Assembly: GCA_035630615.1 (NCBI GenBank)
Contig: DASQKI010000075.1
Location: forward strand, 1 to 64,000
Length of the DNA: 64,000 nt
Direction of reading: 5' to 3'
Source: DATFRX01 sp035630615
GTDB taxonomy: Bacteria > Actinomycetota > Actinomycetes > Propionibacteriales > Nocardioidaceae
Both the position numbers and the translations under genes were made by a program. The notes below the pieces were generated by a model. The model was not told the DNA's origin. It made no database searches and saw nothing but the letters and a program-made list of their open reading frames with translations. How positions within the stretch are numbered: position 1 is the stretch's first letter; every line of letters begins with the position of its first letter. Below, piece by piece: positions 37,034 through 44,771 of this stretch.

Positions 37034-37704
37034 CCTCGATCCTCGTGGTCGACGACGAGCCCGCGATCGTTCGTACGCTGTCGATCAATCTGCGAGCACG
37101 CGGATATGACGTCATCGTCGCGCGGGACGGTCGCACCGCACTCGACGTCTGCCGCGAGGAGCAGCCCGATGTCGTGCTCCTGGACCTCGGCCTGCCCGAC
37201 CTGAGCGGAGTCGAAGTGCTCCGACAGCTCCGATCGTGGAGCCAGGTCCCGGTCATCGTGCTGTCGGCCCGGCACGGCTCGGACGACAAGGTCGAGGCGC
37301 TTGACGAAGGCGCCGACGACTACGTCACGAAGCCGTTCGGGATGGACGAGCTGCTGGCCCGCGTACGGGCCGCCGTCCGGCGATCGAGCGGCGACGAGGC
37401 CGAACCGATCGTCGAGACCACCGCGTTCCGGCTCGACCTTGCCGACAAGTTGGCCTGGCGGGACGGCGACGAGGTCCATCTGACGCCGACCGAGTGGGCG
37501 CTGATCGAGGCACTCGTCCGCCGGCCCGGTCGGCTCGTGTCGCAGCGGCAGCTCCTGCATGACGTCTGGGGGCCGTCCTACGACCGGGAGACCCACTACT
37601 TGCGCGTCTACATGGCCCAGCTGCGCCGCAAGCTCGAGGCCGATCCGGCGCGCCCACGCCATCTCGTCACCGAGCCCGGCATGGGCTACCGCTTCGTCCC
37701 GTAG
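37030..37704 (+). CDS. kdpE: Response regulator KdpE
   Basis: A 224-residue OmpR/PhoB-type regulator. The receiver has VVDDEPAIVR, phospho-acceptor Asp52 in LLDLGLPD, and the switch Lys in YVTKPFGMDELLAR. The C-terminal winged helix reads LTPTEWALIEALVRRPGRLV and ETHYLRVYMAQLRRKLE. It should activate the kdp operon by binding the phased CGTCAA repeats near 29.8 kb. It is last in the operon, and the convergent KimA-like gene ends 9 nt after it. Confidence 0.96.
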   Translation: MTSILVVDDEPAIVRTLSINLRARGYDVIVARDGRTALDVCREEQPDVVLLDLGLPDLSGVEVLRQLRSWSQVPVIVLSARHGSDDKVEALDEGADDYVTKPFGMDELLARVRAAVRRSSGDEAEPIVETTAFRLDLADKLAWRDGDEVHLTPTEWALIEALVRRPGRLVSQRQLLHDVWGPSYDRETHYLRVYMAQLRRKLEADPARPRHLVTEPGMGYRFVP

Positions 37705-37713
37705 CCGCCCCTC

Positions 37714-39735
37714 CTAGCGATCCCGGCCTGACGGGTCCCCACGCCGGATCTCGCCGGGCACGTGCTCGCTGCGCTTGGAGCGACGCAGCGCCGCCTCCGA
37801 CGACCGCAATTGGAAGGGCACGCTCGTGACCATCACGCCGGGCATCAGACGCAGTCGGGTCTTGAGTCGCAGCGCGCTCTGGTTGTGGAGCAGCTGCTCC
37901 CACCAGTGGCCGACGACGTACTCCGGCACGAACACCGTCACCAGGTCGCGCGGGCTCTTGCGCCGGATGCTCTTGACGTAGTCGACGACCGGGCGGGTCA
38001 CCTCGCGGTACGGAGACCCGAGCACCTTCAGCGGCATCGGGAGTCGCTGCGCGTCCCATTCGTCGACCAGCGCCTGGGTCGTGTCCCGGTCGAGCTCGAC
38101 CGTGACCGCCTCCAGCGTGCTCGGCCGAGACGCCCGGGCGTACGCGAGCGCCCGGAGGGTCGGCTTGTGCACCTTCGACACCAAGACGATCGCGTGCACG
38201 CGGGACGGGAGCGCGGAGTCGGTGTCCTCGGCGACCAGCTCCTCGCTGACCCGGTCGTAGTGCCGACGGATCCGAAGCATCAAGAGGTAGATCAACGCCA
38301 TCGCCAAGATCGCGATCCACGCGCCATGGGTGAACTTCGTGATCAAGACGACCACCAACACCGTGCCGGTGACGGACAGGCCGAAGCCGTTGATCAGCCG
38401 GCTGCGCTGCATGCGACGTCGGGCCTGCGGGTCGGTCTCGGTCCGCAACAGCCGGTTCCAGTGCCGGACCATGCCGGTTTGGCTGACCGTGAAGGAGACG
38501 AAGACCCCGACGATGTAGAGCTGGATGAGCCGCGTGACCTCGGCGTCGAACGCGACGATGAGGCCGATCGCCAGGCCGGCCAGCGCGATGATGCCGTTGC
38601 TGAACGCCAGGCGGTCGCCCCGCGTGTCGAGCTGGCGGGGCAGATAGCCGTCGCGAGCCAGGATCGACCCGAGGACCGGAAACCCGTTGAACGCCGTGTT
38701 GGCGGCGAGCACGAGGATCACGCCGGTCGACGCGGCGACAATGTAGAAGCCGATCGCGAAGTCGCTGAACACCGCATCGGCAATTTGGGTCATCACCGGG
38801 TCCTGGTGGTAGTCGTCGCCGACTGGATTGCCGTCCGGACCGATCAGCTGGGTCGCCGGGTCCTCGGCGACCCGGACGTTGGTCAGATTCGCCAGCGAGA
38901 CGACGGACAGCGCCATCGTGACGGCGACGATGCCGAGCACCAGCAGTGTGGTCGCGGCATTGCGTCCCTTGGGCTTGCGGAACGCCGGCACCCCGTTGCT
39001 GATCGCTTCGACGCCGGTGAGCGTCGCACAGCCGGAGGCGAAGGCCCGCAGAAGCAGGAAGCCGCCGGCGAGCCCGGTCAGGCCCGACTCGTAGCCTTCC
39101 TCGGGAAGGATCTGCAGCTGAGCCGTATCGGCGTCGGGCAGGTCACCGAACAGGTAGCGGGCGAACCCGACGGCGGCCATGGTCAGGATCGAGGCCATGA
39201 AGACGTACGCCGGAACAGCGAAGGCCGTCCCGGACTCGCGTACGCCTCGAAGGTTCATCGCCATCAGGAACAAGACGGCGCCGACTGCCATCGACACCTG
39301 GTGCCCTTCGAGCGGTTCGATGGCGGTCGCGGCGTACTGCGCCGCCGACGCGATCGACACGGCGACGGTGAGGATGTAGTCGACCATCAACGCACTGGCG
39401 ACCCCGAGGCCAGCAGTCGAGCCGAGGTTGGTGGTCGACACCTCGTAGTCGCCGCCGCCGCTCTGGTAGGCCTGCACGTTCTGTCGGTACGACGCCACCA
39501 CGGCGAGCATGACGATCGCGATGATGATCGCGACCTTCCAGGAGAAGGTGTACGCCGTGACGCCAGCGAGCGACAGCATGAGGAAGATCTCGTCCGGCGA
39601 GTACGCCACGCTCGACAGCGGGTCGCTGGCGAACACCGGCAGCGCCACCCGCTTGGGCAGCAGCGTCTCGTGCAGCTGCGTACTGCGAAGTTTGCGACCG
39701 AGCACTACACGCTTGGCCGAATCGGCGAGGCCCAC
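37714..39735 (-). CDS. KimA/YdaO-like APC-superfamily permease, probable K+ importer
   Basis: A 673-residue transporter with 12 helices and a soluble C-terminal domain of about 170 residues. The start (LPKRVALPVFASDPLSSVAY) and YQSGGGDYEVSTTNLG match the KimA (YdaO)/Rv2690c group rather than amino-acid permeases; GCATLTGVEAISNGVPAF and ANTAFNGFPVLGSILA are further group features. Bacillus KimA is a high-affinity K+/H+ symporter inhibited by c-di-AMP at its C-terminal domain. The neighbours kdp and ceoBC support a K+ role here. Start is GTG 39735, with TAGCAT 8 nt upstream. An amino-acid substrate cannot be ruled out. Confidence 0.7.
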   Translation of the reverse strand: MGLADSAKRVVLGRKLRSTQLHETLLPKRVALPVFASDPLSSVAYSPDEIFLMLSLAGVTAYTFSWKVAIIIAIVMLAVVASYRQNVQAYQSGGGDYEVSTTNLGSTAGLGVASALMVDYILTVAVSIASAAQYAATAIEPLEGHQVSMAVGAVLFLMAMNLRGVRESGTAFAVPAYVFMASILTMAAVGFARYLFGDLPDADTAQLQILPEEGYESGLTGLAGGFLLLRAFASGCATLTGVEAISNGVPAFRKPKGRNAATTLLVLGIVAVTMALSVVSLANLTNVRVAEDPATQLIGPDGNPVGDDYHQDPVMTQIADAVFSDFAIGFYIVAASTGVILVLAANTAFNGFPVLGSILARDGYLPRQLDTRGDRLAFSNGIIALAGLAIGLIVAFDAEVTRLIQLYIVGVFVSFTVSQTGMVRHWNRLLRTETDPQARRRMQRSRLINGFGLSVTGTVLVVVLITKFTHGAWIAILAMALIYLLMLRIRRHYDRVSEELVAEDTDSALPSRVHAIVLVSKVHKPTLRALAYARASRPSTLEAVTVELDRDTTQALVDEWDAQRLPMPLKVLGSPYREVTRPVVDYVKSIRRKSPRDLVTVFVPEYVVGHWWEQLLHNQSALRLKTRLRLMPGVMVTSVPFQLRSSEAALRRSKRSEHVPGEIRRGDPSGRDR

Positions 39736-39745
39736 GTGTGGCGAT

Positions 39746-39757
39746 GCTAGCGCTAGC
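39746..39757. promoter_or_regulatory. GCTAGCGCTAGC palindrome between kimA-like and ceoB genes
   Basis: A perfect 12-bp palindrome in the 85-bp divergent gap. It overlaps the minus-strand -10 candidate TAGCAT of the KimA-like gene and lies about 65 bp before ceoB, so it could be an operator for either direction. Confidence 0.35.
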
Positions 39758-39820
39758 CGAGGGTCGATGCCGCAGGGTGTAGCGTCGGCGTGCTGGCATC
39801 ACCGTCACGGGAAGGTCACT

Positions 39821-40483
39821 GTGCACATCGTGATCATGGGGTGTGGCCGGGTCGGCTCGACCCTCGCCCGAAGCCTCGAAGAACGCAGTCACACGGTGGC
39901 CGTCATCGACCAGCTCACCGACGCGTTTCGTCGGCTCGGACCGTCGTTTTCGGGCACGACCGTCTCCGGCTTCGGTTTCGACCGTGAGGTGCTGCTGCGG
40001 GCCGGGATCGACCGGGCCGACGGCTTTGCCGCCGTCTCGAGCGGCGACAACTCCAACATCATTTCGGCGCGGGTCGCCCGCGAGCAGTTCGGGATCGACA
40101 ACGTCGTGGCGCGGATCTACGACCCCGGTCGGGCGGAGGTCTACGAGCGGCTCGGCATCCCGACCGTCGCGACCGTGACCTGGTCGGCCGACCAGGTGCT
40201 CCGACGCCTGCTGCCTGAGGACGCCGAGCCGCTGTGGCGCGACCCGTCGGGCACCGTACGAGTCGACCAGATCCCGACCCCGCGGCCGTGGGTCGGGCAC
40301 TCCGTCCTCGCCCTGCAGGAGCAGACCGGAGCTCGGGTCGCGTTCCTCACCCGACTCGGCTCGGGCATGATCCCCGATCGCGACACGGTGATCCAAGAAG
40401 GCGACCTGTTGAACCTGTTCATGCTCGACGAGCGGACCGCAGCGGTCCACGCCGCACTGGCCGACGGGCCGAAGGAGGACTGA
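39821..40483 (+). CDS. ceoB: TrkA-type K+ transport regulatory protein CeoB
   Basis: A 220-residue RCK protein. Residues 1-120 are the NAD(H)-binding TrkA_N domain: VIMGCGRVGSTLARSLEERSH is the Rossmann loop, with the acidic end of beta-2 at VIDQ. Residues about 135-215 form the RCK_C domain (WVGHSVLALQEQTGARVAF, QEGDLLNLFML), a known binding site for nucleotides such as c-di-AMP in other bacteria. GGGAAGG precedes GTG 39821. It is coupled to ceoC by a 1-nt overlap (TGATG) and diverges from the KimA-like permease, as in M. tuberculosis (Rv2690c/Rv2691/Rv2692). No TrkH/TrkG channel is in the window. Confidence 0.88.
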   Translation: MHIVIMGCGRVGSTLARSLEERSHTVAVIDQLTDAFRRLGPSFSGTTVSGFGFDREVLLRAGIDRADGFAAVSSGDNSNIISARVAREQFGIDNVVARIYDPGRAEVYERLGIPTVATVTWSADQVLRRLLPEDAEPLWRDPSGTVRVDQIPTPRPWVGHSVLALQEQTGARVAFLTRLGSGMIPDRDTVIQEGDLLNLFMLDERTAAVHAALADGPKED

Positions 40484-41163
40484 TGCGCGTCGCGATCGCG
40501 GGCGCCGGGGCCGTCGGCCGTTCGGTCGCTCAGGAGCTGCTCGAAAACGGACATGAGGTCCTGCTGATCGACAAGGACCCCAAGGCGATCAAGTCCGAGA
40601 TCGTCCCGAATGCCCAGTGGCTGCTGGCCGACGCCTGCGAGCTGTCGTCGCTCGAGGAGGCCGAGCTGGGCAGCTGTCAGGTCGTGATCGCCGCGAGCGG
40701 TGACGACAAGGTCAATATTGTGGTGTCGCTGCTGGCCAAGACCGAGTTTGCGGTCGGCCGGACCGTCGCCCGGGTCAACCACCCCAACAACGAGTGGTTG
40801 TTCACCGAGGCTTGGGGCGTCGACGTCGCGGTCTCAACGCCTCGGCTCATGTCGGCGCTGGTCGAGGAGGCCGTCACCATCGGCGACCTCGTACGACTCT
40901 TCACGTTCCGGCAGAGCAGCGCGAACCTGGTCGAGATGACGCTGCCGCAGGAGTCGCCGTTCGTCGGCCACCGGGTCAGCGAGGTGCCGTGGCCGACCGA
41001 CGTCGCCCTCGTCGCGATCCTGCGCGACGGCGGCATCTATCCCCCCGACCCGGACCGCTCCCTGGAGTACGGCGACGAACTGCTGTTCGTCGCGGCCGAG
41101 GACCAAGAGGGCCCGCTCGCGTCGTTACTGTCGCCGCACGCCCACCCCGCCGACCACACCTAA
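40483..41163 (+). CDS. ceoC: TrkA-type K+ transport regulatory protein CeoC
   Basis: The second RCK protein, 226 residues. RVAIAGAGAVGRSVAQELLENGH is the dinucleotide-binding loop with VLLIDKD ending beta-2; VVIAASGDDKVNIVVSLLAKTEF continues the TrkA_N domain. The RCK_C part includes FRQSSANLVEMTLPQ, SPFVGHRVSEVPWP and YGDELLFVAAEDQ. Two tandem but different RCK subunits can form a heteromeric gating ring. GAAGGAGG lies just before the start. Its TAA overlaps the stop of the convergent DUF3159 gene within CTAA. Confidence 0.88.
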   Translation: MRVAIAGAGAVGRSVAQELLENGHEVLLIDKDPKAIKSEIVPNAQWLLADACELSSLEEAELGSCQVVIAASGDDKVNIVVSLLAKTEFAVGRTVARVNHPNNEWLFTEAWGVDVAVSTPRLMSALVEEAVTIGDLVRLFTFRQSSANLVEMTLPQESPFVGHRVSEVPWPTDVALVAILRDGGIYPPDPDRSLEYGDELLFVAAEDQEGPLASLLSPHAHPADHT

Positions 41164-41828
41164 CTCTCGCTGAGGGGGGTGTGGTTACGGCTGAGCAGGA
41201 AGGCCATCATCGCGAGGGCAGCGACCTGGAGCGGCCAGCCCATGACGATCTTCGCCGTCGCGAGCCAACCGAGCTGATCGGCGGCATACAACGGGTATTG
41301 CACCAGCACCCGCAGCGCACACGGAGCCGCGAGCACCCAGGTCAATTGCGTGCACAACCGAACGATCGGCTTGTCGGCGTGCCACGCCGTCGGGTCGCCG
41401 GTCACCGCCCCGATCAGGAAGCCGACCACCGGCCAACCGATCAGAATGCTGATCAGCATGACGCTGGCGTAGGCTCCGTTGTAGATGATGCCGGGAAGGA
41501 ACACGTCCTTCGCCTCGCCCGACCGCATCGCGAAGATCGCCCCGATGCCGATGCCGATCAGGCTGTTGAACACGAACTGCGCGGTCTGCCGCTGCACCAG
41601 CCGCAGGACGACGAGCAGGGCGGCGATGCCGACGCTGATCGCGAGCGACAGGCGCAACTCGCGCGTCGAGAGCCAGAGGATGGTGAACGTCGCCGTCGGG
41701 ACGGCCCCCTCAATCATGCCGCGGACACCGCCGAGCGCCTTCGACAGCTGAGCCCGGACGAGCTGTTCGACGGTCGCGTACTCGGCGGCGACCCGGGTCT
41801 GCTCTGACGGCTCGCTGGCTTCGCTCAC
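41160..41828 (-). CDS. DUF3159 membrane protein (Rv2693c-like)
   Basis: A 222-residue integral membrane protein with about six helices. It matches DUF3159 by position and content: VRAQLSKALGGVRGMIEGAVPTA at the start, LVLRLVQRQTAQFVFNSLIG, FLPGIIYNGAYASVMLISI and GFLIGAVTGDPTAWHADKP. Function is unknown. In M. tuberculosis the orthologue lies next to ceoBC exactly as here. Its ATG overlaps the stop of the OB-fold gene (ATGA), so the two are coupled. Confidence 0.85.
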   Translation of the reverse strand: MSEASEPSEQTRVAAEYATVEQLVRAQLSKALGGVRGMIEGAVPTATFTILWLSTRELRLSLAISVGIAALLVVLRLVQRQTAQFVFNSLIGIGIGAIFAMRSGEAKDVFLPGIIYNGAYASVMLISILIGWPVVGFLIGAVTGDPTAWHADKPIVRLCTQLTWVLAAPCALRVLVQYPLYAADQLGWLATAKIVMGWPLQVAALAMMAFLLSRNHTPLSES

Positions 41829-42181
41829 TGGGTCAACTCATAACGGGGGTTGTAGAGGACGCGGACGTCGTCGATGCAGCTCAAGCGACCCTCGACGGTC
41901 ATGTGGCGGCCGGGGTCGACACCGGCGATCCGCCGCCGACCGAGCCACACCAGGGTCACGGTGCCGGAGCCATCGTAGAGCTCGGCCTCGAGGGCCGCGA
42001 CGCCACCGCGGGGGCGCAGCGTGACGGTCCGCAGCACGCCGTGGACGGTGACGACGTCGCGGTCGGCCTGCTGCGCGATCGGAGGGCAAGCGTGCGCCGC
42101 CGCGTCGCCGCGTAACTCCTCGGCCTCCAGCTCGTCGGTGCTCGTCGCGAGCCGACCGAAGGCGCGCTTCATGATGCCCAT
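41825..42181 (-). CDS. OB-fold nucleic-acid-binding domain protein (Rv2694c-like)
   Basis: A 118-residue protein whose C-terminal 80 residues form an OB fold: DRDVVTVHGVLRTVTLRPRG, ELYDGSGTVTLVWLGRRRIAG and GRHMTVEGRLSC. This is the pattern of RecG/aspartyl-tRNA-synthetase-like OB domains that bind single strands. The first 35 residues are an acidic helix (TDELEAEELRGDAAA). Start ATG 42181 is supported by TACCCT 7 nt upstream. It is coupled to DUF3159; a joint function is implied by the conserved pairing but not known. Confidence 0.75.
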   Translation of the reverse strand: MGIMKRAFGRLATSTDELEAEELRGDAAAHACPPIAQQADRDVVTVHGVLRTVTLRPRGGVAALEAELYDGSGTVTLVWLGRRRIAGVDPGRHMTVEGRLSCIDDVRVLYNPRYELTQ

Positions 42182-42188
42182 GGCACCC

Positions 42189-42194
42189 AGGGTA
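42189..42194 (-). promoter_or_regulatory. Leaderless -10 box TACCCT
   Basis: On the minus strand TACCCT ends 7 nt before ATG 42181; no ribosome site is present. Confidence 0.45.
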
Positions 42195-42212
42195 GACGCG
42201 GGACGCGAACGG

Positions 42213-42875
42213 TCAGGTCGGCTCAGCCGGCTCACCTGGCTCAGCGCCGGGCGGAAGGCGCAACGGGATCGGCTCGCGTGGCGGCATGGCCACACCCCCG
42301 CGTACGACGACGACGTCTCGCACCGCCGACTCGAGGGCGCCATCGGGGTCAGACTCGGTCGCGGCGTCGCCGAGGTACGTCGCGCGCAGCAGCCAACGCG
42401 GTCCCTCGATGCCGACGATCCGGCTGGTCTGGGTGCCTTGGCGACCGTCGGCGGCCTTGATCGGGACCTTCACCCGCAACTCGGTGCCGTAGGGACCGTC
42501 CGCCTCGGTCGCCGTCCCGCCCCGGTTGGAGGCCTCGGCCGCGATCTCGCGCCGGATGTCGTCCCACATGCCGCCCGATCGGGACGCCGCGAAGACGCGC
42601 AGCTCGACGGCGCCGTCCTTGCTCACGAGCATGGCGGCTCCGACCGTGCCGGTGGCCTGGTCAGTCTGCAGCCGCAACTCGAGTCCGGATCGACCGATGA
42701 CGATGAGGCCGCCGAGGTCGATGGCGTTCCCCTCCTCGGTGTCGACCTCACGTTCGTCGGAGTCCCACGGACCGACCCGTTCGCGATGGGTGGTCGGGTC
42801 GGTCGACTCCTCGACTTCCTCCTCGGCAGCGCCATCGGGCCGCACATGAGCGCCCTTGCGGCGGCGGAAGATCAC
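42213..42875 (-). CDS. DUF3710 protein (Rv2696c-like)
   Basis: A 220-residue soluble protein of DUF3710. It opens with basic IFRRRKGAHVR and a Glu/Asp-rich stretch, then the domain: AIDLGGLIVIGRSGLELRLQ, AVELRVFAASRSGGMWDDIR, GTQTSRIVGIEGPRWLLRATY. Function unknown; conserved next to dut across actinobacteria. Start GTG 42875 follows AGGAGG and overlaps the dut stop as GTGA. The C-terminus is Pro/Glu-rich. Confidence 0.85.
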   Translation of the reverse strand: MIFRRRKGAHVRPDGAAEEEVEESTDPTTHRERVGPWDSDEREVDTEEGNAIDLGGLIVIGRSGLELRLQTDQATGTVGAAMLVSKDGAVELRVFAASRSGGMWDDIRREIAAEASNRGGTATEADGPYGTELRVKVPIKAADGRQGTQTSRIVGIEGPRWLLRATYLGDAATESDPDGALESAVRDVVVVRGGVAMPPREPIPLRLPPGAEPGEPAEPT

Positions 42876-43345
42876 GCGGTTGCCTCCTGCTGAGCCGGAT
42901 CGGTGGGGTCGAATCCCCCGGTGGAACCGTAGCCGCCGTCGCCCCGGACGGATTCGGGAAGGTCGGCGACGACCTGGAAGGTCGCGTGTTCGACCCGCTG
43001 GATCACCAACTGCGCGATCCGGTCGCCGCGTCGCAGCTCGATCGGCGCCGACGGGTCGAGGTTGACCAAACACACCTTGATCTCGCCGCGATAGCCCGCG
43101 TCGATCGTGCCGGGTGTGTTGACGATCGACAGACCGCACCGGGCGGCCAGGCCGGAGCGCGGTTGGACGAACGCCGCGTATCCGGTCGGCAGCGCGATCG
43201 CGATCCCGGTCGGCACGACGGCACGCTCTCCCGGCGCCAGCGTCACGTCGATCGTGGTGCGCAGGTCGGCCCCGGCGTCACCGGGATGGGCATAGTGCGG
43301 CAGCTCCACACCGTCGTCGAGCCGCTGGATCAGTACGTCGAGCAT
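42872..43345 (-). CDS. dut: dUTP diphosphatase
   Basis: A 157-residue trimeric dUTPase that hydrolyses dUTP to dUMP and diphosphate, keeping uracil out of DNA. All five motifs are present: HPGDAGADLRT, QPRSGLAARCGLSIVNTPGTIDAGYRGE (motifs II and III, split by one loop), RGDRIAQLVIQR, and the flexible C-terminal arm GDGGYGSTGGFD. ATG 43345 is preceded by TAGGGT at 7 nt. It heads a two-gene unit with DUF3710. Confidence 0.97.
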   Translation of the reverse strand: MLDVLIQRLDDGVELPHYAHPGDAGADLRTTIDVTLAPGERAVVPTGIAIALPTGYAAFVQPRSGLAARCGLSIVNTPGTIDAGYRGEIKVCLVNLDPSAPIELRRGDRIAQLVIQRVEHATFQVVADLPESVRGDGGYGSTGGFDPTDPAQQEATA

Positions 43346-43352
43346 CGCAGCG

Positions 43353-43358
43353 ACCCTA
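43353..43358 (-). promoter_or_regulatory. Leaderless -10 box TAGGGT for dut
   Basis: On the minus strand TAGGGT ends 7 nt before ATG 43345 with no ribosome site. Confidence 0.45.
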
Positions 43359-43395
43359 CCTCTGAGGACCTGGGGACGCGTGCCAGGCTGGCGCC

Positions 43396-43857
43396 GTGAA
43401 AAGCGCGTCGTACGAGGAGCGGCTGCACGCCCCGCTCGCCTGGTGGCTGATCGGCCTGGCGTTCGTCGTGGCTGTGTGGTGGATCTTCGTCCTGGCGACG
43501 CCGCAGTGGCTGGCGTGGCTCGCCGCGGCCATCGCGTTAACGCTCGTCGCCGGTCTGGTCGGACACTACGGCGCGGCTCGCGTCGCGGTGGCCGATGGAC
43601 AGCTGCGGGCCGGCCGCGCGCACATCCCGCTGGAGCTGTGCGGTGCCGTCGAGGTGCTCGATCCCGATCTGACACGGCGGGCCGGCGGTGCCGAAGCCGA
43701 CGCCCGCGCCTATCTCCTGTTGCGGCCCTACATCGCCACCGCCGTCCGGGTCACGATCAACGACGCCCACGACCCGGTGCCCTACTGGCTGCTCAGCAGC
43801 CGACGGCCCGAACGGCTCGCCGCCGCGGTTCGCGCTGGACGACCGGGCCCAGAGTGA
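43396..43857 (+). CDS. DUF3093 membrane protein (Rv2698-like)
   Basis: A 153-residue protein with two closely spaced helices (WWLIGLAFVVAVWWIFVLATP and WLAWLAAAIALTLVAGLVGHYG) and a cytoplasmic PH-like domain ending in YWLLSSRRPERLAAAVRAGR. The opening YEERLHAPLAWW is the DUF3093 signature. Function unknown. It diverges from dut with a 50-bp gap, as in M. tuberculosis. GTG 43396 has CAGGCT 6 nt upstream. Confidence 0.85.
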   Translation: MKSASYEERLHAPLAWWLIGLAFVVAVWWIFVLATPQWLAWLAAAIALTLVAGLVGHYGAARVAVADGQLRAGRAHIPLELCGAVEVLDPDLTRRAGGAEADARAYLLLRPYIATAVRVTINDAHDPVPYWLLSSRRPERLAAAVRAGRPGPE

Positions 43858-43869
43858 GAGACTGACGCC

Positions 43870-44220
43870 ATGGCTAAGGCGAAGCGGGACAAACAGCCCG
43901 GCAAGCGTACGTGGAAGCTCTATGACAAGGCCGCGACGACCTTCGCCGGCATCGCGAGCGCACGCGCCGTCGACATGGTCTGGCGAGCTGCGGTTGGCCG
44001 GAAGGCACCGAAGAACCCCGAAAACCCCGAAGTGTCATGGCGCGAAGCCGCGACCTGGATCGTCCTGTCGGGCGCCTCGATGCAGCTCGCCAAGATGTTC
44101 GCCACCCGCAAGGCCGCCGACTACTGGGTGCGGTCGACCGGTCACCTACCGCCCGGCATGAAGTCGCTGGAGGCCACCGAGAACCCGCCAGCGAAGACTG
44201 AGGAGAGCCCCAACACCTAG
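43870..44220 (+). CDS. DUF4235 small protein
   Basis: A 116-residue protein of DUF4235. KLYDKAATTFAGIASARAVDMVWRAAVG and EAATWIVLSGASMQLAKMFATRKAADYWVR are two amphipathic-to-hydrophobic helices that probably attach it to the membrane. Both ends are charged. Function is unknown. It lies 12 nt after DUF3093 and its TAG forms a CTAG overlap with the stop of the convergent DUF4193 gene. GAGACT, 6 nt before ATG 43870, may be a weak -10 box. Confidence 0.8.
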   Translation: MAKAKRDKQPGKRTWKLYDKAATTFAGIASARAVDMVWRAAVGRKAPKNPENPEVSWREAATWIVLSGASMQLAKMFATRKAADYWVRSTGHLPPGMKSLEATENPPAKTEESPNT

Positions 44221-44516
44221 GCGGCGCAATCGCGGCAGATCGGCAAGCCCTTGCGCTCGCCGGCGAGCTGGCTGCGGTGATGTACCAGGAAGCACGACGA
44301 GCAGGTGAACTCGTCAGACTGGCGTGGTAAGACCTGAACGGCCAGCTCTTCGTGGCTCAGGTCAGCGCCGGGAAGCTCGAACGACTCGGCCGCCTCGGCC
44401 TCGTCTTCGTCGACCTTGCCGGAGTTTTTGTCGTGGCGCCGCGCCTTGAGCTCTTCGATGCTGTCTTCGGACTGGTCTTCCTCAGTCTTGCGCGGCGCGT
44501 CGTAGTCGGTTGCCAT
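44217..44516 (-). CDS. DUF4193 zinc-ribbon protein (Rv2699c-like)
   Basis: A 99-residue acidic protein ending in a four-Cys zinc ribbon: DEFTCSSCFLVHHRSQLA then GLPICRDCAA. The N-terminus is MATDYDAPR followed by an acidic low-complexity segment (DEDEAEAAESFELP). The family is confined to actinobacteria, highly conserved, and close to essential in mycobacteria; its role is unknown but the ribbon suggests binding to nucleic acid or polymerase. AGGAGA precedes ATG 44516. The 255 bp upstream hold no gene I can support. Confidence 0.9.
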   Translation of the reverse strand: MATDYDAPRKTEEDQSEDSIEELKARRHDKNSGKVDEDEAEAAESFELPGADLSHEELAVQVLPRQSDEFTCSSCFLVHHRSQLAGERKGLPICRDCAA

Positions 44517-44771
44517 GGGAATCTCCTGACGCGAAGCCCGTCGCCTCGCGTTAAATGTCTCGGTGCTCTCGATGCAGGTGGTGCATGCCCCCGAAAAGGT
44601 CTCGCGGGCGGACAGTGTGCCTTATACGGCGCCGAAGATCACGCTCATTCCACGACGCGAGTCGCGATGTGGGTCACATTTGGCCCCCGCCGCGCTCCGT
44701 CTAGTTGTTGCGCCCATAGAACGCACCGGACCGTCGGGACATTCCCCGCTGCCGACGGGTCATCGTAGGGG

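Noticed and set aside
39736..39820. ydaO-type c-di-AMP riboswitch before the KimA-like gene
   Set aside because: The 85-bp gap is too short for this riboswitch and the start codon follows a -10-like box by 8 nt.
44517..44771. cei (Rv2700-like) gene
   Set aside because: The gap is too short and no frame shows a membrane helix plus LytR_C-like domain.
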